64,000 bases of DNA from an uncultured Anaeroplasmataceae bacterium (GTDB taxonomy: Bacteria > Bacillota_I > Bacilli_A > Acholeplasmatales > Anaeroplasmataceae): contig CAJTXR010000002.1 of NCBI GenBank assembly GCA_910584005.1, positions 124,001 to 188,000 of the forward strand, written 5' to 3'. Positions 26,900 to 35,079 of this stretch are shown here, in pieces; the stretch's first letter is position 1; every line of letters starts with the position of its first letter. The notes beneath the pieces are model-generated. The model had not been told where the DNA came from. It did no database searches and was given only the letters and a program-made list of their open reading frames with translations. A program made the translations under genes and the position numbers.

Positions 26900-28423
26900 A
26901 TGCTAGAAAATAGAATAATGATTGTTCACTATTATAATGGATCTATTTCAGTTAAGGATAGTAATCAGAAATTTTATTTGGATATATCAAGTGAGAATTT
27001 TAATGATTTATTAGTTCATTATAGGAAAAATTTTACAGAAGTATGTGGAATGGAGCAAATTAAAAATCCTTTGAATGATGGTTATGCTTTCAATTTTTCC
27101 TATTCATATAAAAAAGATAATGATGATTTTTCTAATTTTAAAATGATAATGGATAAAATGGTAAATTCGATGATTATAATTAAGCATAACTTACTTCCAA
27201 AAGAACTTCAAGATGAATATACATGGATAAATTTAAATGAATGTACTTTAGATAAATTTGCTACAGAGTTTTGGAAGGGGATAATCGTTTTAGCATATAG
27301 GCAGATTTTTTTTGAAAAAGAATTAAATGAACTAAGAAATAAACTAAAACTAGCTCAAGTCGATCAAACTATTACGATAAATGATTATTTAAATTTTTTG
27401 AAAAAAAGCATTGATTTTTATGATTACGATATTATGGAACGTCTTGTTAATTACACAGGTAAATACCAAGATATTAATGGAGATAAAAGCCATAAGAAAC
27501 TTTCAAAAAAACTATATTATGATGAGTTAAAGAATCATAATCAAATATATGAATTAATAGAAGAATCTACTATAATTTTGAAAAATAGAGATACTATTAT
27601 GAAAAAAACGATAGATGATTATTATAAGTTATCTATTAATTTGATGGAAGAATATGTTAAACAAGAAGATGCATTGCCAGAATATATATATGATTATGCA
27701 AGTCGTATCTCTGAATTTGATGAAGAAAAATGGAAATTATATAAAATTTGTATTGAGAAGGGATATGCTTATGCATTAGATGATTTTTATTTTGACTGGC
27801 TCCTTTCAGGATTTGAGCATTTAAATGTTAGAAAGTATCTATATAGAAATATGACAAATCTCAAATTGAATAGAATTGAGAATTGTTTTAATAAAAAGTT
27901 TCTTTTTATTTATTCTGTATTAGAACTAGAATTCAATAAAGAAATAGACTATATTAGAACTTTCAAGAATTTAGAATATGTTTTTGACAATAATGTTAAG
28001 GTTATAAAAACATATGGGTATAAGGATATATATAAGTTTTTATTAAGCCAAGAAGAAATAGCAATTTTAACGATTTTCTTATATCGTCTTTTAGATTTAG
28101 ACTGTATTAAAAAATTAAATTTAAAATTCAAAGAGAAACATTTGAAAAAATATGAAAAATCTTTAAAACAAGAAATTAGTGATTATCCAGCCCTCGAGTA
28201 TTTGCGATTGATAGATAAGTATTTACCTTTATCAACTTCAATAGATTTCAATTTTAATAGTGAGATATCTATAAAAGATGCAATGAAGCAAACACTTAAT
28301 TTTCATATTGATAATTTAAAGGAAGAAGATTTGAATGAAATGATTATAAAATGTGAAATGCTAGGCATTGACATGTCGAAAGTAAAAGAATTTCATAAAG
28401 CCAAACGAATCACTAATAATTAA
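26900..28423 (+). CDS. Unknown protein in the STAND operon
   Basis: 507 residues, not recognised. It starts with a beta-rich segment (MLENRIMIVHYYNGSISVKD) and a SSENFNDLLVHYRKNF helix; the remainder is alpha-helical and rich in Lys, Asp, Tyr and Leu. No signal peptide, membrane helix or catalytic motif is evident. The start at 26900 has AAAAGGAG 6-7 bases upstream; a longer frame from 26837 lacks a binding site. It lies 40 bp after the STAND remnant and is probably co-transcribed, so it may be an accessory or regulatory partner. Confidence 0.6.
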   Translation: MLENRIMIVHYYNGSISVKDSNQKFYLDISSENFNDLLVHYRKNFTEVCGMEQIKNPLNDGYAFNFSYSYKKDNDDFSNFKMIMDKMVNSMIIIKHNLLPKELQDEYTWINLNECTLDKFATEFWKGIIVLAYRQIFFEKELNELRNKLKLAQVDQTITINDYLNFLKKSIDFYDYDIMERLVNYTGKYQDINGDKSHKKLSKKLYYDELKNHNQIYELIEESTIILKNRDTIMKKTIDDYYKLSINLMEEYVKQEDALPEYIYDYASRISEFDEEKWKLYKICIEKGYAYALDDFYFDWLLSGFEHLNVRKYLYRNMTNLKLNRIENCFNKKFLFIYSVLELEFNKEIDYIRTFKNLEYVFDNNVKVIKTYGYKDIYKFLLSQEEIAILTIFLYRLLDLDCIKKLNLKFKEKHLKKYEKSLKQEISDYPALEYLRLIDKYLPLSTSIDFNFNSEISIKDAMKQTLNFHIDNLKEEDLNEMIIKCEMLGIDMSKVKEFHKAKRITNN

Positions 28424-28629
28424 ATATATCTGATTAAAATGATTGCCACTATTAAACATAATTTGTTTAGTTATGACTTTTATTTTTATATTATGATATT
28501 CTCAATAAAATGAATATCTTTTTATTGCTAATTATGGTTTTTGCAATTTTTTTTCAAAAATAATCATTAAAGTATTTACTTTTGAATATAATAATAGTAA
28601 AATTAAGTATATTAAAGGAGAAGATTACT

Positions 28630-29934
28630 ATGTTAATAAACTTCAATTTTTTAAACTCTAGGTCTTTTTATGAAGATACATCTTTAAGTATGCAAGCAAC
28701 TAAAGATGAAGAATTAAAACAAATTAACACTTTTACTATTGATGAAAATTTAATGCCTAAAGGAGAAAATACTCTTTTGAAATCTGCTATTATTTTTGGT
28801 GGAAATGCTTCAGGAAAATCTAATATTTTTAAGGCTTTAGCCTATATGAAGAATGTTATATTATATTCAGCATCTCAATTACCCATTGTACAAAGTAATG
28901 AAGTATTTGCATTTTATGAAAATACAATAAAAGAAGATAGCTTATATGAAGTTGAATTTATTCAAAATAATACATATTACAAATATGGTTTCATTATAAA
29001 TGATCGTATTGTAAAAAAAGAATGGTTAGAAAGAAGAAAAGAAAGATTAACTACTATTTTTAAACGCTCTGAAAATCGTTTAGAAATCATAGGTCCAGAT
29101 AAAGCTGCAGCAAAACTAATTAATCTTAGTCCAACATCTTTATTTTTATCTGTTGGTAGAAACTTTCACTTAGATATAGCTAAACATTTAAATGATGTAA
29201 TGACATGGTTTCAAAGGCTACTTATTGTTTTTGAGAATAATGCAAATAGCTTAGATATATATACTATGGCAAATGGTAAGTATAAAGAACAAGCATTAAA
29301 AATATTAGCCCTTGCCGATATTGGAATTAAAAATATTGATGTAATTAAAGACAAAATTGTTAATATGGCTGATTTTAATGATGTATTACGCTTTAATACA
29401 GAATTGCAAATCCAACCAAAACCTTTATTAGGACAATTAAAACAAGAGGAAAATAATATATTTAATATTGATATGCGTACATTTTTTGATGTTTATGATT
29501 CAAAGAGTAAAAAGCCTATTTCTAAAAAAGAAATTATGTTATTAAAAGATGCTGGATTTAATTCTGAAGGAACACAAAGATTATTATTTTATTTAGGATG
29601 GATTCTTGCAGCTTTAGATCAAGGAAGAGTAATTGTAATTGATGAAATAGATGCAAAGCTACATTTCTTAGTTGCCGACTATTTAATTAAATTATTTAAT
29701 TCTATTGATAAAAATCCAAAGAATTCTCAATTGATTTGTACTGCACATAATGTTATGCTAATGGATGAAGATTTGAGAAGAGATCAAATTTATTTTACTA
29801 GTAAAGATGCATTCGGTGAAAGTTCCTTAGCTTCTTTAAGTGATTTTAAAAATGTTCGTAAGAAGAATTTATTTAGTAAACGTTATTTAGCTGGTTTTTA
29901 TTCTAAATTACCTGATATGAATAAAGAAGTGTGA
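28630..29934 (+). CDS. AAA-family ATPase, RloA/AbiLi-like
   Basis: About 434 residues. Walker A is GGNASGKSN (57-65), Walker B is VIVIDEIDAKLH with D338-E339, and ICTAHNVMLMD follows as the switch-type histidine region. GTQRLLFYLGWILAALDQ occupies the signature region of ABC/SMC-like AAA_21 (OLD-type) ATPases. It forms a pair with the RloB-like gene 12 bp downstream. Such RloAB pairs correspond to the AbiL abortive-infection system. The start at 28630 has AAGGAG upstream. Confidence 0.75.
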   Translation: MLINFNFLNSRSFYEDTSLSMQATKDEELKQINTFTIDENLMPKGENTLLKSAIIFGGNASGKSNIFKALAYMKNVILYSASQLPIVQSNEVFAFYENTIKEDSLYEVEFIQNNTYYKYGFIINDRIVKKEWLERRKERLTTIFKRSENRLEIIGPDKAAAKLINLSPTSLFLSVGRNFHLDIAKHLNDVMTWFQRLLIVFENNANSLDIYTMANGKYKEQALKILALADIGIKNIDVIKDKIVNMADFNDVLRFNTELQIQPKPLLGQLKQEENNIFNIDMRTFFDVYDSKSKKPISKKEIMLLKDAGFNSEGTQRLLFYLGWILAALDQGRVIVIDEIDAKLHFLVADYLIKLFNSIDKNPKNSQLICTAHNVMLMDEDLRRDQIYFTSKDAFGESSLASLSDFKNVRKKNLFSKRYLAGFYSKLPDMNKEV

Positions 29935-29945
29935 GGTAATTCAAA

Positions 29946-30563
29946 ATGGCTAGAAATACTAAGGAAAGAAAAACAAGAGATAAATTTTATATTATTACCA
30001 ACGGGCAAGAAACAGAGTATAATTATTTTACACTTTTGAAATCTCAAAAAAGCATTTATGATGTGAAAATTGTGTATGCTAATAAAGATCCCTATGGTCT
30101 TATAGAATATGCAAAGTCATATTTGACGAATGCAAATCAAGTTTGGGTTGTTTTTGATATAGACTACACATATGAAGAAAACAGATTGCTTCCAGCTTTA
30201 AAACTAGCCACTCAATATGGAGTGAGGTTTGCTTATTCAAATTTGGCTTTTGAAGTATGGTTAATTATGCATTTTCAAGAGTGTAGTAAGGAAATGGATA
30301 TAAAAGGACACAAGCGTGTTTTAGATAAATATTTATGTGAAAAGAAAGAAGGACTTTCTTATAGTAAGACTGATAAAGAAATCCTTAAAAAATATTTTCT
30401 TCCTTATTACAAAACCGCAATGAATAATGCAAAAATCAATTATCAAAGTAGAGTGGCAAATCATATTCAACGTTATGGTGAAAATTCTCAACTGAAGATA
30501 TGGGAATGGAATTCTTCTACAAATGTATATAAGCTTATTGAGGCTTTAAAACTTACTAACTAG
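29946..30563 (+). CDS. RloB/AbiLii-like protein (TOPRIM-type)
   Basis: 205 residues. FYIITNGQETEYNYFTLL is the strand and acidic motif at the start of RloB proteins (E in GQETE), WVVFDIDYTY the D-X-D strand, and AYSNLAFEVWLIMHFQ the later conserved block. Together these make a TOPRIM-like metal centre, so a nuclease role is likely, activated by the ATPase encoded just upstream. Confidence 0.75.
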   Translation: MARNTKERKTRDKFYIITNGQETEYNYFTLLKSQKSIYDVKIVYANKDPYGLIEYAKSYLTNANQVWVVFDIDYTYEENRLLPALKLATQYGVRFAYSNLAFEVWLIMHFQECSKEMDIKGHKRVLDKYLCEKKEGLSYSKTDKEILKKYFLPYYKTAMNNAKINYQSRVANHIQRYGENSQLKIWEWNSSTNVYKLIEALKLTN

Positions 30564-30595
30564 TCGTTTTGATATGAAAGGTCATGTGATAAATT

Positions 30596-31222
30596 ATGTT
30601 TAATCAAGATTTTTTTGAAAAGGTATGTAGAGTTGAATGTACCTTTGCTGAGCTTGAAGCAGAAAATCTAGAAGAAATGGAATATGATTATGAGAATCCA
30701 TTTGAAAAATATTATAAGTTAGAAAATATATTACTTGCTATTCAAAAGTATCAAAAACATAGTATTACAGCTCAGCACCTTGCTTATTGGGCAAATACTT
30801 ATAATTGGATTATTAATGGTGGCTTCAAGACAGAAGAAAAGAAAACCAAATCTTCACTTGAACAAATTATATTATGGGAAATAAGCGATACTTTGGATGC
30901 ATTATCTTTTTTTGATGGCAAGAGATATTATAATTTAAAATGGTTTTCTCAAGCTTTTAGTACATTAGATTTAATTCTTCATTCCCTTGAAAAATGGCAA
31001 GTACATTACACATTTTCTTCATATGGAAATTCTTATATATTATTAACGAATGAAGAACTTTTCCGATATGTTTTATTTGCGCCAAGCTATGAAGAAGAGG
31101 ATGAGATATTGCAGAATTTTGAAAAATTAGAAATAGAAGAAATGAAGCAGAAAATAAAATCTTTAAAAAAACTTCATTTTAAGGATCTCAAATGTAGTAA
31201 ATTTGATCCGAATAAGTATTAA
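30596..31222 (+). CDS. Unknown protein downstream of the RloAB pair
   Basis: 208 residues, not recognised. It is acidic at the N-terminus (FAELEAENLEEMEYDYENPF), has aromatic-rich helices (HLAYWANTYNWIINGG), and a lysine-rich C-terminus. It is cytoplasmic, with no membrane segment. It follows the RloB-like gene by 32 bp and precedes a terminator, so it is probably the last gene of that operon and may be an accessory to the abortive-infection pair, or an antitoxin-like or immunity protein. Confidence 0.5.
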   Translation: MFNQDFFEKVCRVECTFAELEAENLEEMEYDYENPFEKYYKLENILLAIQKYQKHSITAQHLAYWANTYNWIINGGFKTEEKKTKSSLEQIILWEISDTLDALSFFDGKRYYNLKWFSQAFSTLDLILHSLEKWQVHYTFSSYGNSYILLTNEELFRYVLFAPSYEEEDEILQNFEKLEIEEMKQKIKSLKKLHFKDLKCSKFDPNKY

Positions 31223-31228
31223 TTATAA

Positions 31229-31252
31229 AATCAAGCAAATGTCTTGATTAAA
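31229..31252 (+). terminator. Terminator ending the first island operon
   Basis: AATCAAG and CTTGATT form a 7-bp hairpin with a 7-nt loop, followed by AAAATTATTT (weak U tract). Confidence 0.45.
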
Positions 31253-31278
31253 ATTATTTAACTAGGATAAGGGACTTA

Positions 31279-31323
31279 TAGTTGAGAGTATAGTTCAATT
31301 AACACACATTGAAAGTGCTCCAA
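31279..31323 (+). repeat. Right copy of rlmD 3'-end direct repeat (attR-like)
   Basis: It matches 22800-22844 at 42 of 45 positions. In the rlmD frame it reads VESIVQLTHIESAP where the intact gene reads VENVVQLTHIESAP, so it is the tail of a related rlmD allele left without the rest of the gene. Confidence 0.8.
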
Positions 31324-31366
31324 CAAAAAAAATAAAACAAATGATCATTCTATAAATATTTTAGAA

Positions 31367-31395
31367 TTGAAATATAAAGTATAATAATGTATAAT
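31367..31395 (+). promoter_or_regulatory. Retron promoter
   Basis: TTGAAA (31367-31372), exactly 17 bp, then TATAAT (31390-31395). The transcript would begin near 31401, at the first inverted repeat of the msr-msd RNA. Confidence 0.75.
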
Positions 31396-31397
31396 AT

Positions 31398-31575
31398 TAA
31401 TATCTATTTAGTGAAGACCAAAATTGATTTTTAATTAATTTAGGTAAGATATTGGCGTTCCAATATCTTTGTTTAAGATTCTTTTCTATTCAACATTGTA
31501 AAATGTTGAATGTAATAATCCGCAAATTACATTTGCGTCTACAGCATTTTTTAATGAAGGAGTAAATAGATATTA
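31398..31575 (+). ncRNA. Retron msr-msd non-coding RNA
   Basis: A 13-base inverted repeat (TAATATCTATTTA at 31398-31410, complement at 31563-31575) closes the element, as the a1/a2 repeats do in retrons. Directly after a1 is TTTAGTGAAG, matching the TTAGYGA context of the branching guanosine (candidate G at 31411). Inside are the 10-bp hairpin AAGATATTGG/CCAATATCTT with CGTT loop (msr), then ATTCAACATT/AATGTTGAAT and CGCAAAT/ATTTGCG hairpins (msd). The reverse transcriptase ATG overlaps the end of a2. Confidence 0.8.
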
Positions 31576-32609
31576 TGAAATTTCTAAATGATTTTGATTG
31601 GGATTTATGCGACACAGTACCGGAAGATTATTTAGACAATCCTAATGTTAAAAGGCTAAATTATTACAATTTACCTGTCATTGATAATTTGGTTGTATTA
31701 TTTAAAGCTTTGAATTTAACTTTAAATGATATGAAAATGCTCTTCTACTCAAATAATAGAAGAGTATTTTTGTATAGGACTGTTGAAATAGCAAAAAAAA
31801 ATGGAGGAATTAGAGTTCTTAGTATTCCTAATGCTAAACTGAAAAGCATCCAGACTGCAATAAATAAAGTGATATTATCAAAATTTAATATGTCCAAATA
31901 CGCTATGGGATTTGTGAAAGGCAGAAGTATTTTTGATAATGCTATCCCACATCTTAATGCAAAGACCTTAATAAAAATTGACATAAAAGATTTTTTTCCA
32001 TCTATTAATTTTTATCAAGTATTTAAACAATTTTTATTTTTTGGTTATGGAAAAAAGGTTTCTAATGTTTTAACTAGAATTTGTGTAAATGCTGATATGA
32101 AATTGCCTCAAGGTGCTCCTACAAGCCCGGCTTTATCAAATTTTATATGTTTAAAATTAGATACAAGAATTAGTTCATATTGTGAAAAAAACGGATTGAT
32201 ATTTACTCGTTATGCAGATGATATTACAATTTCATCAAGCAATAAGCTAAATAAAAATGAGATTTATAGTTTGAAAAATATGATTTCTAAAATTTTGATA
32301 GATGAAGGATTTGTAATGAATTCACAAAAATTTCATTATTTTTATCAGGGAAGCAGGTTTTTAATTACAGGTATAGTTGCTAATGAGAAAATATCTGTCC
32401 CTAAAGAAAAAATTAGAGAAATTGATAATGCCATTAGATATATTCATAAGTATGGATTGGATAGTCATATGAGTCACATACATTGTTCAAAAGAAAATTA
32501 TATTGGTCATTTATATGGATTAGCTAGTTTTATTTATATGATAGATAAGGAGAAAGGTATTTATTATTTAAATCAATTAAATAATTTAGATTTGAGGAGT
32601 AAATTATGA
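31575..32609 (+). CDS. Retron reverse transcriptase
   Basis: 344 residues. Reverse-transcriptase motifs in order: KIDIKDFFPSI with the first catalytic aspartate (D136), PQGAPTSPALSN (from residue 178, typical of retrons) and YADD (213-216). The short N- and C-terminal extensions and absence of maturase or integrase domains exclude a group II intron. It would copy the msd part of the RNA encoded just upstream into msDNA joined to the branching G. The stop overlaps the next start by 4 bases (ATGA), coupling it to the effector. Confidence 0.92.
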   Translation: MKFLNDFDWDLCDTVPEDYLDNPNVKRLNYYNLPVIDNLVVLFKALNLTLNDMKMLFYSNNRRVFLYRTVEIAKKNGGIRVLSIPNAKLKSIQTAINKVILSKFNMSKYAMGFVKGRSIFDNAIPHLNAKTLIKIDIKDFFPSINFYQVFKQFLFFGYGKKVSNVLTRICVNADMKLPQGAPTSPALSNFICLKLDTRISSYCEKNGLIFTRYADDITISSSNKLNKNEIYSLKNMISKILIDEGFVMNSQKFHYFYQGSRFLITGIVANEKISVPKEKIREIDNAIRYIHKYGLDSHMSHIHCSKENYIGHLYGLASFIYMIDKEKGIYYLNQLNNLDLRSKL

Positions 32610-33703
32610 ACTTTCAAAAATGGTGCGATAGTTTTACATCAATAAATTTTTATAATGAGTATTATGAGAAATATTTAAAACAATTTTCGAATGAATCTAT
32701 TCCTTTATTAGATAAATTATTTGAAAAAATAGTTTTTATTAATGAAGAACGATTAAGTGAATTAGTAGAAGAATTTTATAATCAAACATATGTTTTATGT
32801 AAAGATGCTGTTATAATATCAACTATTTTAGATAATAGAACTCATAATAGTTACAATGCAAGTTTAAAATTATTAGAAAAAGTTAACATTATTAATAAAC
32901 CATTGCTTTCTGATTTGAATAAGAACAATGTTATAATTTTTGATGATTACTCTGGTAGTGGATTAACTATTATCGAAGCATTAAATTATTTAAAATACCA
33001 AATACATTTCAAAGGGCATATTTATGTCTTTCCTTTAATAATAACTGATTACGCATATCAAAATATTAGTAAATATATTTTAGAAAATAATTTGTCTGAT
33101 TTTGTAACAATAAAATATATTAATAAGCATGAAACGAAGTACCTATCTAATAATTTTTTTGACTCCTCAGAAATTTCTAAAATTTTAGAGATAAGTAAAT
33201 TTTTAAATGTTAATGAAAAATTCATAAGAGGTTATAATAATACTGAAGATTTGTTTTCATTTAATTATTATACTCCTAATAACACAATAGGTTTTTTATG
33301 GTCAAATGGAAATATATTGCATATTCCATTCTTTAAAAGAAAAATGAAATTATTTGATCTAAGTAGAATTAAAAGAATATCATATGAAGAACACGAATTT
33401 ATAAAAAATATGATGCAAGGGAAAAGAAAAGATAAAAAGTATTATTATTCTATATTGCTTAGATTATTAGGTTTTAACGAAATTGAAACATCAAGATTTT
33501 TAAGTATAGATTTGGGAACTGTAGATAAATATTATAAGAATATGGATGATAAGAAAATATTTATAGATAATAAGATTGGAAAAGCTTTTTTTTGTTTTTT
33601 TGACAAAAAAAAGTATTTATCATATGTAAATTTAGGAATCCATGATAGTAGTGAACATGACATTGAATTAAATTTAACATCATTAATAACACGAAAAATA
33701 TAA
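32606..33703 (+). CDS. Retron effector with phosphoribosyltransferase-like domain
   Basis: 365 residues. VIIFDDYSGSGLTIIEALNY (~110-128) matches the PRPP-binding loop of type I phosphoribosyltransferases, preceded by a suitable beta-strand/helix pattern. The last ~100 residues (HEFIKNMMQGKRKDKKYYY, GFNEIETSRFLSIDLGTVDKYY) look like a helix-turn-helix. PRTase plus winged-helix effectors occur in one described retron class (type III, as I recall the classification). The protein is probably a toxin restrained by the RT-msDNA complex and released on phage attack. The enzymatic substrate is unknown. Confidence 0.7.
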   Translation: MNFQKWCDSFTSINFYNEYYEKYLKQFSNESIPLLDKLFEKIVFINEERLSELVEEFYNQTYVLCKDAVIISTILDNRTHNSYNASLKLLEKVNIINKPLLSDLNKNNVIIFDDYSGSGLTIIEALNYLKYQIHFKGHIYVFPLIITDYAYQNISKYILENNLSDFVTIKYINKHETKYLSNNFFDSSEISKILEISKFLNVNEKFIRGYNNTEDLFSFNYYTPNNTIGFLWSNGNILHIPFFKRKMKLFDLSRIKRISYEEHEFIKNMMQGKRKDKKYYYSILLRLLGFNEIETSRFLSIDLGTVDKYYKNMDDKKIFIDNKIGKAFFCFFDKKKYLSYVNLGIHDSSEHDIELNLTSLITRKI

Positions 33704-33914
33704 GGTTAAAATACATTGTTTTATGGTTTTAAAAAGAAACTTTCTCTTTTGTCTTTGAATCTTCTGAATAGTGAAAAAAAATTATATGTAGAGCAGGATA
33801 GCATATAACTATCATAGATTTTGAACTTTAATAGGTTGGAATAAAGTTAGCTCTAGTGTGAAGAAATAATGCTCTTTTCTTGCTATTTTAAAAAAATTAT
33901 GTTAAAATATGTAA
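33704..33914. other. Gap between retron and structured RNA
   Basis: AT-rich with no supported gene. TTGAACTTTAATAGG-like and TATAAT-like words occur but no convincing promoter spacing is seen apart from the approach to the structured element at 33915. Confidence 0.3.
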
Positions 33915-34045
33915 GGTTCAATAAATCTGACCCCTATAGAAGTATAGGCGATTAATGAATCTTCTGGAAATACTGTATGAGGATTGCCCTTTGAGGTTTC
34001 AGTACTAGGTTGCCCTAGCGATTAATCAATGCATTTATATGAACC
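33915..34045 (+). ncRNA. Structured RNA of unknown class upstream of an HNH gene
   Basis: A closing stem pairs GGTTCA (33915-33920) with TGAACC (34040-34045) and continues ATAAAT/ATTTAT across a 1-nt bulge. Inside, two similar modules appear: hairpin CCTATA-GAAG-TATAGG followed by CGATTAATGAAT, and hairpin CTAGG-TTGC-CCTAG followed by CGATTAATCAAT. Between them TACTG (33971-33975) can pair CAGTA (34000-34004). The base composition is less AT-rich than its surroundings. It does not match any family I can name. Confidence 0.55.
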
Positions 34046-34113
34046 AAAAAATAAAATAGGAGGTTTATTTATATAAATTATTTAGGTAATAATTTATAAA
34101 AAAAGATGCAATT

Positions 34114-35013
34114 ATGAATATTAATCGCGAAAATGCCATGATGCTTTGGAATAAACGCTATGGTAAAGCAATCAGGGTTAAGGATTTTGCAGGAAGAGAA
34201 ATAGATAAGGGTTCTTATGGTAATCGTAACAGCAAATACGGCTGGAACCTAGACCATATTTACCCTCAAACTCAAGGTGGTAAAGATTCTGAATCAAACT
34301 TGATTTGTTGCCACATCACAACTAATGATGAGAAAGCAAATAAATTCCCATGCTTCATAGCCAATGAAAAAAATTTTGAAATTGTTAAAGTTCAAAATCA
34401 TTATGAGATTAAGCTTACCTCTGATGAAGAAACTGATGAGGATGATAGTATTAATTTTTTTGATCATTCTGAAGCTTTAGTGTTTTTCAAAGAGTGTCAG
34501 GAGAACAAATATTGGATAGGCACAATCCATATCAAATTAAATGGGGTTAAAGATGTTGCCTTATTAGACTTCATTAGGGAAATGTTATCTGATTACGATA
34601 TTAGTATTAAGCAAATTAATAACACTTGGAATAAAGTAAATGATTTCAAGATTGAGGTTATTATTTTTGGTGTTAATACTAGAGAAGAAACTCAGAATAT
34701 TTTAGATGATTGTGTTTTGTTAAATACTTATCTTGAATATTATTTTTTGAAGAATAACTATATTTCTTCTTATTCAATTATTAATAATTTATATGATTAT
34801 AAGTACCAGATTGATGAAGAAGAATTTCAAGAACCAAAAATTGCTATTAATGATAATAGAGGAAATCACCTCATTATCAATGAATTAGTTAGATATAATA
34901 CTAGTGCTTCCAAAGAAAAGAATCTAGTAAGTTATGACTATAATAAAAATTATTGGATTTATGATTTTTCATATATTCAATTAAGAGAAAATCTAGGAAA
35001 GGTAAAAAAATAA
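34114..35013 (+). CDS. HNH endonuclease-domain protein
   Basis: 299 residues. The N-terminal HNH motif is clear: KYGWNLDHIYPQTQGGK has the metal-binding D-H pair, and SESNLICCHITTNDEKANK has the asparagine and final histidine. After ~110 residues an acidic linker (TSDEETDEDDS) leads to a ~190-residue domain of unknown kind. It starts 68 bp after the structured RNA. The ribosome-binding sequence near the ATG is weak, although AGGAGG stands at 34058-34063. It may be a stand-alone defence nuclease or act with the RNA. Confidence 0.75.
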   Translation: MNINRENAMMLWNKRYGKAIRVKDFAGREIDKGSYGNRNSKYGWNLDHIYPQTQGGKDSESNLICCHITTNDEKANKFPCFIANEKNFEIVKVQNHYEIKLTSDEETDEDDSINFFDHSEALVFFKECQENKYWIGTIHIKLNGVKDVALLDFIREMLSDYDISIKQINNTWNKVNDFKIEVIIFGVNTREETQNILDDCVLLNTYLEYYFLKNNYISSYSIINNLYDYKYQIDEEEFQEPKIAINDNRGNHLIINELVRYNTSASKEKNLVSYDYNKNYWIYDFSYIQLRENLGKVKK

Positions 35014-35042
35014 TTTTTATATAATTTACCTCCTAGATGCTT

Positions 35043-35079
35043 AAAAGGGTATTGGGCAACAAATACCTTTTATTTTTTT
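35043..35079 (+). terminator. Terminator of the HNH gene
   Basis: AAAAGGGTATT pairs with AATACCTTTT (one bulge) and is followed by a long T run. Confidence 0.75.

Noticed and set aside
31575..32609. Group II intron or DGR reverse transcriptase
   Set aside because: No maturase or thumb-endonuclease extension, no intron RNA domains and no template/variable repeats; the msr-msd structure and YADD/PQGAPTSP motifs fit a retron.
33915..34045. HEARO/IscB-type guide RNA or group I intron
   Set aside because: The adjacent HNH protein has no RuvC domain and the RNA shows none of the intron core or HEARO features I would expect.
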